Assembly: GCF_013285155.1 (NCBI RefSeq)
Contig: NZ_JABTEL010000001.1
Coordinates: 62,001-126,000 of the forward strand
From: Winogradskyella undariae
GTDB lineage: Bacteria > Bacteroidota > Bacteroidia > Flavobacteriales > Flavobacteriaceae
DNA length: 64,000 nt
Direction of reading: 5' to 3'
Shown here: piece by piece, positions 17,734-24,131 of the stretch
How positions within the stretch are numbered: the stretch's first letter is position 1
Layout: each line of letters begins with the position of its first letter
The notes under the pieces: generated by a model
Told to the model about the DNA's origin: nothing
Databases searched by the model: none
What the model saw: the letters and a program-made list of their open reading frames with translations, nothing else
Position numbers and translations under genes: made by a program

Positions 17734-17761
17734 CAAAAATAATAATATGTTGCTATTTTTG
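17734..17761. promoter_or_regulatory. divergent -7 boxes for the thioredoxin-like gene and tag
   Basis: Minus strand TATTTTTG (17741-17734) lies 4 nt from the thioredoxin-like ATG; plus strand TATTTTTG (17754-17761) lies 46 nt before the tag ATG. Both match TAnnTTTG; the boxes are 12 bp apart and the polymerases must compete. Confidence 0.55.
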
Positions 17762-17807
17762 TGCAACAGTTGTTACATTAGTAGCTCTAAATTTAATTCC
17801 TTACAAG

Positions 17808-18371
17808 ATGAGTAAAAGCAGATGTGGATGGTGTGTTGGTGATACGTTATATGAAGCCTATCATGATGAAGAATGGGGTGTTCCTGTTTTTGATGACAAG
17901 TCATTATTTGAATTTTTAATTTTAGAAACCTTTCAGGCAGGTTTAAGTTGGATTACAATTTTACGGAAGCGTGAAAATTTCAGGAAAGCTTTTGATAATT
18001 TTGATTATAAAAAAATAGCAACCTATAAAGCTTCAAAAGAAGAAGAGTTATTGCAAAATGCAGGAATTATTAGAAATAAGTTAAAAATAAAAGCAACGAT
18101 TAGTAATGCGCAGGCTTTTATGGAAATTCAAAAAGAATTTGGTTCATTTTCTAAATACATTTGGGCTTTTGTTGATGGTAAACCTATAAAAAATAGCTTT
18201 GAAAGTTTTAAGGATTCTCCAAGCAACACGGAATTAAGTGATAAAATCAGTAAAGATTTAAAGAAACGTGGTTTTAAATTTGTAGGTTCTACTGTGATTT
18301 ATGCACAAATGCAGGCTACAGGTATGGTTAACGATCATGAAGTATCTTGTTTTAGATATCAAGAGGTTTAA
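17808..18371 (+). CDS. tag: DNA-3-methyladenine glycosylase I
   Basis: 187 residues. The N-terminus RCGWCVGDTLYEAYHDEEWG gives the zinc ligands Cys6 and His19; the C-terminal NDHEVSCF supplies the other His and Cys. The helix-hairpin-helix region and FEFLILETFQAGLSW (about 43-57) are typical of Tag. It excises 3-methyladenine from alkylated DNA. Its last 20 bp overlap the 3' end of the convergent aat gene, leaving no room for a terminator between the two. Confidence 0.96.
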   Translation: MSKSRCGWCVGDTLYEAYHDEEWGVPVFDDKSLFEFLILETFQAGLSWITILRKRENFRKAFDNFDYKKIATYKASKEEELLQNAGIIRNKLKIKATISNAQAFMEIQKEFGSFSKYIWAFVDGKPIKNSFESFKDSPSNTELSDKISKDLKKRGFKFVGSTVIYAQMQATGMVNDHEVSCFRYQEV

Positions 18372-18990
18372 GATATTCCATAAATTGAGCTCTTGGCATA
18401 TCTTTAGCACCTAAACTTTCAAGGTGGTTGGTGTAAATTTGGCAGTCAATTAATTTGTAATTCGTGTTTTTTATAAAAGTGATAAACCCCACTTTACTTG
18501 CATTACTAACTTTAGCAAACATGCTTTCTCCACAGAACACCTTGTCGTTAATTGCAATACCGTATAGACCTCCAACTAAAACATCATCTTGCCAAACTTC
18601 TACAGATTTAGCATAACCTAATTGATGTAGTTTAACGTAAGCTTTAATCATATCTTCGGTTATCCATGTTCCGTCTTGACCTACTCGTTTTGTGGCTGCA
18701 CAATTTTCTAAAACTTCTCTAAAAGCTTTGTTTTCGGTAACTTTAAATGTTTCTTTTTTTAGAATTTGCTTCATGCTTTTAGAGATTTTTAAATCTTTAG
18801 GAAGTAAAACAAATCGAGGATCTGGTGACCACCAAAGTATAGGCTCTTCATCTTGATACCATGGAAATATACCATTAGAATAAGCATGTATTAGACGTTC
18901 TGAAGTTAAATCTCCTCCCACAGCTAAGAGACCATCTTCCGAAGCTTCAGAAACATCTGGGAATTCAATTTTATGAGTTAAAAAGTGCAT
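18352..18990 (-). CDS. aat: leucyl/phenylalanyl-tRNA-protein transferase
   Basis: 212 residues. The motifs GLLAVGGDLTSERLIHAYSNG (first ~40 residues), GIFPWYQDEEPILWWSPDPR and GESMFAKVSNASKVGF are all characteristic of Aat. The enzyme adds Leu or Phe to proteins with N-terminal Arg or Lys, marking them for ClpS/ClpAP degradation (N-degron pathway). It overlaps the 3' end of tag in the convergent orientation. Confidence 0.96.
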   Translation of the reverse strand: MHFLTHKIEFPDVSEASEDGLLAVGGDLTSERLIHAYSNGIFPWYQDEEPILWWSPDPRFVLLPKDLKISKSMKQILKKETFKVTENKAFREVLENCAATKRVGQDGTWITEDMIKAYVKLHQLGYAKSVEVWQDDVLVGGLYGIAINDKVFCGESMFAKVSNASKVGFITFIKNTNYKLIDCQIYTNHLESLGAKDMPRAQFMEYLKPLDI

Positions 18991-19146
18991 AATCGAAAAT
19001 AAGTAATGATGTTTAAAATTAATAGTTTAGATCTTGATGTTAAAAGAATTTTGTTGATTCTTTCTTAGAATAATAATCAAATTTAAAATCCAACTTTTAA
19101 GTCTTTATGAATCATCTAGATTGTTTTCTATTAATTTATATAACAG

Positions 19147-19182
19147 AAAAAGACTTGTTTTATAGAAAAACAAGTCTTTTTT
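19147..19182 (-). terminator. terminator downstream of the DUF3127 gene
   Basis: Perfect stem around AAGACTTGTTT and its complement, with A and T runs on both sides; it can serve the leftward DUF3127 gene ending at 19204. Confidence 0.8.
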
Positions 19183-19203
19183 ATATGTGTTTAATCCTTT
19201 CGT

Positions 19204-19581
19204 TTAGAAAGGTAAATCGTCGTTATCACTTTCTTCTAAATCTTTTACAGGTTCAAAAGCTTCTGTTGGAGGTACAGGAGGCATGTTTCCGCTTGCAGCT
19301 TCAGCTTGTGCAGCTTCAATTCTCCAACCTTGAATAGAGTTAAAATATTTAGTTTCACCTTGTGGGTTGACCCATTCTCTTCCTCTTAAGTTAATGCTAA
19401 TTTTAACTTGTTGACCAACTTGGTAGCTATTTAATAAATCTGTTTTATCTTGAACAAATTCCACCATAATATGCTGTGGGTACTGTTCATCTGTAGTTAC
19501 AACAATTTCTCTTTTTCTAAACCCATTGCTACCAAAGGTTTGAGTCTCTCCTACCATTTTAATTCGTCCTTGTACTTCCAT
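19204..19581 (-). CDS. DUF3127 protein with OB-fold-like core and SSB-type C-terminal tip
   Basis: 125 residues. The core (about 1-90: MEVQGRIKMVGETQTFG, KREIVVTT, VKISINLRGREWVNPQG) has a beta-strand pattern like a small OB-fold. A Pro-rich linker follows. The last residues, DNDDLPF, match the C-terminal tip of the ssb product of this window (DADDLPF). That tip recruits DNA-processing enzymes in SSB proteins. It is conserved in Bacteroidota as DUF3127; no function is known to me. A role on single-stranded DNA is inferred. A -7 box lies inside the 3' end of the upstream flavin reductase gene. Confidence 0.85.
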   Translation of the reverse strand: MEVQGRIKMVGETQTFGSNGFRKREIVVTTDEQYPQHIMVEFVQDKTDLLNSYQVGQQVKISINLRGREWVNPQGETKYFNSIQGWRIEAAQAEAASGNMPPVPPTEAFEPVKDLEESDNDDLPF

Positions 19582-19626
19582 TTCTTCTTAATCTATAATT
19601 TATTATAATCCTTAAATATTTTGAGG

Positions 19627-20496
19627 CTACAAAAGTAATAACTTCCAAGCACTTTCTACGTCTCCATAGCTCAAATAATTTTGTGCTAATTTGTGTTTTT
19701 CTCTATTAGATGCTGTTTTTATGTTTGGATACCTGTCACTTATGCTGTTAATAAACTTATTAACATCGTTGGTATTAGGTAATCCTTTTACATTGGCAAG
19801 CATCCCTAAATCATTGCCTGTTAAAATGATACTGTTTTTTATGTTATGTGGCAGATTATCAACGCCAATGCCCATGTCTGATAACGGTCTTGGTATCTCA
19901 AAAAAACCATTTTTAGCTCTACTGTAGTAGCTACCACCTGCTCTTGCAACTAAATCTAAAGCTTCTTGGTTTATGGTTTTGTCTTCATTTAAAACTTCTT
20001 CTGCAATGTGAAGTTTTACCACTTCGCAAATCACTAAATTACCAGCTCCTCCTTCAGTTCCTAGTTCAATAATTTCATTGACTTTACATTCAAATTGTAC
20101 TGGAGATTCTGCAACTCTAAAAGGTTTTACATTATCTGAAGGCAACATGGTTAAACCTGCTTTTTCAAACTCATTTATTCCTTCAGGGTATTCTGTGCTA
20201 CTTAATGACATTTGCTGTACAATATCATAATTTACCACGTTGATAACAACCTCTTTTGTGGCTTCAACATTATGTAGAGTATGTTTTGTAGTGTTGTCTC
20301 TAACGCGTCTAGCCGGAGAAAATATTAAAATTGGAGGATTAGTACTAAAGACATTAAAAAAGCTAAATGGCGATAAATTAGCATTACCATTTGCATCTAT
20401 AGTACTCGCAAAAGCAATAGGCCTTGGTGAAACCGCACTTAATAAGTAGCTTTGTAAGACATCTGTTTTAAGATGCTTTGGGTTTAATGATATCAT
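19627..20496 (-). CDS. flavin reductase family protein (FMN-binding split barrel)
   Basis: 289 residues. The N-terminal ~200 residues form a flavin reductase domain: SAVSPRPIAFASTIDANGNA, NLSPFSFFNVFSTNPP and VVINVV are the usual FMN-binding stretches. The C-terminal ~90 residues are helical and not assigned. Members bind FMN and use NAD(P)H or act as FMN-dependent oxidoreductases; the substrate is not evident from its neighbours. A -7 box is at 20542-20549. It is followed closely by the DUF3127 gene. Confidence 0.88.
   Translation of the reverse strand: MISLNPKHLKTDVLQSYLLSAVSPRPIAFASTIDANGNANLSPFSFFNVFSTNPPILIFSPARRVRDNTTKHTLHNVEATKEVVINVVNYDIVQQMSLSSTEYPEGINEFEKAGLTMLPSDNVKPFRVAESPVQFECKVNEIIELGTEGGAGNLVICEVVKLHIAEEVLNEDKTINQEALDLVARAGGSYYSRAKNGFFEIPRPLSDMGIGVDNLPHNIKNSIILTGNDLGMLANVKGLPNTNDVNKFINSISDRYPNIKTASNREKHKLAQNYLSYGDVESAWKLLLL
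19630..19637 (-). promoter_or_regulatory. -7 promoter box of the DUF3127 gene
   Basis: The minus strand reads TACTTTTG (TAnnTTTG). It lies inside the last codons of the flavin reductase gene, 48 nt before the DUF3127 ATG. Confidence 0.5.
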
Positions 20497-20541
20497 GTAC
20501 TTGTCTGATTTTCAGTAAATATAAGTATAATCAATTTTCAG

Positions 20542-20549
20542 CAAAAGTA
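20542..20549 (-). promoter_or_regulatory. -7 promoter box of the flavin reductase gene
   Basis: The minus strand reads TACTTTTG, matching TAnnTTTG, about 45 nt before the ATG. Confidence 0.5.
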
Positions 20550-20619
20550 TTTAAAGAGAATAGGGCACAATATTTTCAACACTTTTGCATTATATTTAAT
20601 ATTAAAATAAACTTAATCA

Positions 20620-21774
20620 ATGAATTTTAGTTTAAACCGAAATGTAATCCGTTGGGTTATAATAGGGTCTTCTTTTGTTATTATTTCTCTAATTCTTTTG
20701 AATACTTATACGTTTTTTCAAAATTTTAAAGTTGAAGAGCGCTCTAAAATGAATACTTGGTCTGTTGCAGTTAGCGATATTGGGACACCTAAATTAAATG
20801 ATGAAGTAAACATAGTTACAGATCATGTTATTACAGAAACAATAATAAATACGCCTGTATTAGTTATTGATGAAAACGGAGATTTAAGTACTTCTATTAA
20901 TATTGACGAATCTTTGTTGAAAGATTCTTTAGATGTGAAACGATTGGTAGATCAGTTTAAAAATGAAAATACGCCTATTGAAGTCAATATGGATTCTGAT
21001 TCTAAACAACTCATTTATTACGGAAATTCACCATTGTTAAATAAACTAAAATATTATCCTTTAGCTTTATTATTAATCATTTTACTTTTTGCAGCCGTTG
21101 TCTATTTCTTTTATCGTAGTTCTAAAATAGCAGAACAAAATAAACTTTGGACAGGTATGGCTAAGGAAACGGCGCACCAAATAGGAACACCTTTGTCTTC
21201 ACTTGTGGGATGGACAGAAATTTTAAAGATGGAAAATGTTAATCCCGAGTATATTTTAGAAATTGAAAAGGATATTGACCGTCTTCAAACAATTACAGAA
21301 CGCTTTAGTAAAATAGGTTCTATTCCTAAGCTTAAAAATGTTGATATTGTAGAAGTTACTCAGTCTTCTTACGAGTATTTAAAATCAAGATCTTCTAAGT
21401 TAATTAATTTTGAAATAGTAATTCCTGAGCGAAAAATAGAAGTGAATCTAAATGAACAACTTTTTAGTTGGACGATAGAGAATTTAGTGAAAAATGCCAT
21501 TGATGCCATGAAGGGCAAAGGGGATTTAAAAGTAGAACTTACACAGCTTGAACGACAAATTTTCATTAATATTTCTGATACCGGAAAAGGGATTGCTAAA
21601 TCATCTTTTAATAAAATATTTGAACCTGGCTTTACCACCAAAAAAAGAGGTTGGGGACTTGGTTTGTCATTATCTAGACGAATTATTGAAGATTACCACA
21701 ATGGTAAAATAAAAGTTTTGACTTCCGAAATAGGGAAGGGAACCACTATGCAAATAATACTAAAGCAGGTTTAA
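20620..21774 (+). CDS. orphan membrane sensor histidine kinase
   Basis: 384 residues. Transmembrane helices at about 12-33 and 146-166 enclose a ~110-residue periplasmic sensor region. There is no HAMP domain: the H-box follows directly, with His186 in KETAHQIGTPLSSL. The N-box (ENLVKNAIDAM) and the G1/F/G2 boxes (DTGKGI, FEPGFTTKKRGWGLGLSLS) form a complete HATPase_c domain. No response regulator is adjacent, so its partner must be encoded elsewhere. The signal is unknown. Confidence 0.92.
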   Translation: MNFSLNRNVIRWVIIGSSFVIISLILLNTYTFFQNFKVEERSKMNTWSVAVSDIGTPKLNDEVNIVTDHVITETIINTPVLVIDENGDLSTSINIDESLLKDSLDVKRLVDQFKNENTPIEVNMDSDSKQLIYYGNSPLLNKLKYYPLALLLIILLFAAVVYFFYRSSKIAEQNKLWTGMAKETAHQIGTPLSSLVGWTEILKMENVNPEYILEIEKDIDRLQTITERFSKIGSIPKLKNVDIVEVTQSSYEYLKSRSSKLINFEIVIPERKIEVNLNEQLFSWTIENLVKNAIDAMKGKGDLKVELTQLERQIFINISDTGKGIAKSSFNKIFEPGFTTKKRGWGLGLSLSRRIIEDYHNGKIKVLTSEIGKGTTMQIILKQV

Positions 21775-22015
21775 TTCATTTTTTAATTAGAAAAGGACTT
21801 GTGGTTTTTAAATTAATTGATCTTAACATTTTTTTCAAAAAAAATAATCAAGGAAAATCATTTTAAGACAGAAGTCAAAGATGTTTAAATTCTTTAATAA
21901 TGACGTTGGTTATCAGTGAATATGGATTTATAGAATTGAAAGGGATACTTACAGAATGCTCGCTATTGCTTAAGTAGATGAAAGTTTTTAAACTAGAATA
22001 ATTCAAAATTTAGTT

Positions 22016-22023
22016 TAAATTTG
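22016..22023 (+). promoter_or_regulatory. -7 box of the zinc-ribbon membrane protein gene
   Basis: TAAATTTG matches TAnnTTTG and ends 4 nt before the ATG at 22028, again predicting a leaderless transcript. Confidence 0.5.
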
Positions 22024-22027
22024 GGGC

Positions 22028-22384
22028 ATGAATTCGTCAAAATATTTCACTTTAAAAGAAGCTAGGATAGGTAATAACTGTCCTGAATGTTATTCTAACG
22101 ATAGCCTAGTGCTCACGTTAAAACAAAAGCTAATTGAAACTCAATTCTATAAAGCGCTTACAGACGAAACGACTAGTGATATACGATGTCTTAATTGTGA
22201 AATGCCAATTTTTCCCATACGATGGACTGAGGATATAGAACGCGTGGTAGATTACCACAAAAGAGGACTTAAAATTAGACCTAAATCTACAAAGCTAAAA
22301 CCTATTGCTTGGGGTTTAATTGTTTTAGGTGTTGTTTTGTTGATTACAACAATCTTATTTGTAGCAAAAATTATTTCAATCTAA
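22028..22384 (+). CDS. small zinc-ribbon-like protein with C-terminal membrane anchor
   Basis: 118 residues. Two Cys pairs, CPEC (about residue 18) and CLNC (about residue 58), are spaced as in a zinc ribbon. A polar linker follows, then a transmembrane helix at about 93-115 with almost nothing after it, so it is tail-anchored with the zinc-binding part in the cytosol. I do not recognise a named family. It ends 2 bp before the convergent HIT gene stop. Upstream, 21775-22027 is a 253-bp gap without features. Confidence 0.7.
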   Translation: MNSSKYFTLKEARIGNNCPECYSNDSLVLTLKQKLIETQFYKALTDETTSDIRCLNCEMPIFPIRWTEDIERVVDYHKRGLKIRPKSTKLKPIAWGLIVLGVVLLITTILFVAKIISI

Positions 22385-22386
22385 AA

Positions 22387-22776
22387 TTATAAGAAAGAAG
22401 AGATTTTCTTTGCAATAGCCTCAAATTCTTCAGACTCTAATTTTTGTTTATTAGAAAAAAGTGCGTCTTCCATAGCGTGTAATGGAATTAGATGAACATG
22501 TGCATGCGGTACTTCTAGTCCAATAACAGTCATTCCAATTCGTTTGCAAGGAATTGCTTTTTCTAAAGCTATAGCTATACGATGAGAAAATTTCATTAAA
22601 CCGATATAGGTCGCTTCATCTAAATCAAAAATTTTGTTAACCTCCTTTTTAGGGATACAAAGCGTATGGCCTTTAGAGTTAGGGTTAATATCTAAAAACG
22701 CATAGAATTCTTCAGTTTCTGCGATTTTATACGAAGGGATTTCTCCTGAGATTATTTTTGTAAAAATTGTAGCCAT
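22387..22776 (-). CDS. HIT family protein (HINT-like nucleotide hydrolase)
   Basis: 129 residues. The histidine triad is seen in PHAHVHLIPL near residues 90-99. The N-terminus IFTKIISGEIPSYKIAE and FLDINPNSKGHTLCIPK are the typical Hint-family stretches. Such enzymes hydrolyse nucleoside phosphoramidates such as AMP-lysine. It lies directly downstream of greA, separated by a strong terminator. Confidence 0.94.
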   Translation of the reverse strand: MATIFTKIISGEIPSYKIAETEEFYAFLDINPNSKGHTLCIPKKEVNKIFDLDEATYIGLMKFSHRIAIALEKAIPCKRIGMTVIGLEVPHAHVHLIPLHAMEDALFSNKQKLESEEFEAIAKKISSFL

Positions 22777-22806
22777 ATCCTAATCAATATTAAGTTCTAT
22801 AAATAT

Positions 22807-22837
22807 AAAAAGATTCCTGAAAAACAGGAATCTTTTT
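22807..22837 (-). terminator. terminator of greA
   Basis: A 13-bp perfect stem (AGATTCCTG and complement with A/T flanks) and a 4-nt loop, between greA and the HIT gene. Confidence 0.85.
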
Positions 22838-22858
22838 GTATTATAACTTTAGTTTTTG

Positions 22859-23332
22859 TTATCTAGAAATTTCTAATATATCAAATTTCATTACACCGTT
22901 TGGGACTTTTATTTCAGCAACATCTCCTACTGATTTTCCTAGTAACCCTTTTCCGATTGGTGAATTTATAGAAATTCGACCTGAGGCTAAGTTAGCTTCA
23001 CTTTCCGCAACTAAAGTATAGGTCATTTCCATGCCGTTAGTCTGGTTTTTAATTTTAACTTTTGAAAGTGCCAAAGCTTTAGTTAAATCTAACTGAGACT
23101 CATCTATAACTCTTGCACCAGATAAAATTTCTTCCATTTTAGAAATTTTCATTTCTAACATACCTTGTGCTTCTTTTGCAGCATCGTACTCTGCATTTTC
23201 ACTTAAATCTCCTTTGTCTCTTGCGTCTGCAATATCTTGAGATGCCTTTGGGCGTTCCACATCTTTAAGTTGGTTTAACTCATCTCTAAATTTTTTTAAA
23301 CCTTCAGCTGTGTAATAAGATACTTTACTCAT
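22859..23332 (-). CDS. greA: transcription elongation factor GreA
   Basis: 157 residues. The N-terminal coiled coil carries the acidic tip (DARDKGDLSENAEYDAAKEAQG, about 36-57) that enters the RNA polymerase secondary channel. The C-terminal FKBP-like domain ends ISINSPIGKGLLGKSVGDVAEI and so on. GreA triggers transcript cleavage in backtracked polymerase. Its upstream region holds a perfect hairpin (23382-23420) and a promoter-plus-terminator pair (23480-23519). Confidence 0.97.
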   Translation of the reverse strand: MSKVSYYTAEGLKKFRDELNQLKDVERPKASQDIADARDKGDLSENAEYDAAKEAQGMLEMKISKMEEILSGARVIDESQLDLTKALALSKVKIKNQTNGMEMTYTLVAESEANLASGRISINSPIGKGLLGKSVGDVAEIKVPNGVMKFDILEISR

Positions 23333-23381
23333 AATTTAATCGTTTTAAGTATAACAAATTCTAAAAGGTGAATTCTTTATT

Positions 23382-23420
23382 ATTTTAGAGCCTGTCTGGA
23401 AAGCAGACAGGCTCTAAAAT
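23382..23420. repeat. perfect 17-bp hairpin upstream of greA
   Basis: Arms 23382-23398 and 23404-23420 are exact complements, loop GAAAG. No T-run follows on either strand. It lies 50 nt upstream of the greA ATG and would be in the leader of any transcript starting further up. Confidence 0.7.
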
Positions 23421-23479
23421 AGAAGTAGAAATAATATTCTTCTTAGAAGTTTGTTATAATATAATTATAATGTTAGCAT

Positions 23480-23519
23480 AAAAAAAACCTCGCGCTGACG
23501 AGATTACTATGCAAATATA
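23480..23519 (-). ncRNA. possible ~27-nt RNA: promoter followed directly by a terminator
   Basis: On the minus strand a perfect -7 box TATATTTG (23519-23512) is followed by a short GC-rich hairpin (CTCG at 23502-23499, CGAG at 23492-23489) and then eight T (23487-23480). A transcript from this promoter would start near 23506 and end after about 27 nt unless the polymerase reads through toward greA. The elements are seen; the RNA itself is inferred. Confidence 0.4.
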
Positions 23520-23699
23520 TAAAATATTTACGGTATTGTTGAATTAATAGTAAATTGCCACTTGGAATTTTAAGGTGAAATTCATAATAAATATGAATAC
23601 GTCAAAAAATAAAGTGGGATGTTAGTGTTCTTGCGGCTTTTAAATATTTTTATTTTTAAGTCATTAAATTTCAAATCCTTAATAAAATAAATTAAACCT

Positions 23700-24131
23700 G
23701 TGAAAAAAATATTTTTAATACTCGTTAGTGTGGTTGTTTTAGGCTGTAGCCAAAATGACACGGATTATAATTGTAATTATTTGTTAGATGTTGGTGTTAA
23801 TTTAACGGTGAATCTTAATCTTCCTCAGTATAACCAACTATTGTTTCCTGTTAATGCTGTTAGAGTATCAAATTATGGTAATGATGGTATTATTTTGGTA
23901 AGAGCGGGGAGTAATTCACTTTTAGCATGGGATGGTGCAGATCCTAACCATGTGTCTTCTTCATGTTCTACTTTAGAAATTGTAGGTTTAAATGCCGTTT
24001 GTGGTTGTGGTGATGGTAATGAATATAGTTTAATTACGGGTACGGCACTTAATGATGATCCTCAACCCTGTACGTTAAAACCATACAGAGTTGAAACCAT
24101 CAGTGATAATGTTTATTTAATTAGTAATTAA
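23700..24131 (+). CDS. hypothetical lipoprotein with Rieske-like fold lacking the His ligands
   Basis: 143 residues, starting at GTG: the reading frame gives a good lipoprotein signal peptide from there (MKKIFLILVSVVVLGC, lipobox Cys16), which decides the start. The C-terminal part with CSTLEIVGLNAVCGCGDGNEYSLITG (around 85-110) follows the beta pattern of Rieske domains, but the CxH and CxxH iron-sulfur motifs are absent. Such proteins are common in Flavobacteriaceae without known function. The last 4 bp overlap the end of the convergent TonB receptor gene. Confidence 0.65.
   Translation: MKKIFLILVSVVVLGCSQNDTDYNCNYLLDVGVNLTVNLNLPQYNQLLFPVNAVRVSNYGNDGIILVRAGSNSLLAWDGADPNHVSSSCSTLEIVGLNAVCGCGDGNEYSLITGTALNDDPQPCTLKPYRVETISDNVYLISN

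Larger units (their letters stand above)
23333..23699. other. 367-bp region between greA and the GTG-start lipoprotein
   Basis: It holds the hairpin at 23382-23420 and the promoter-terminator element at 23480-23519. The right-hand ~180 bp are AT-rich, without a recognisable element. Confidence 0.5.
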
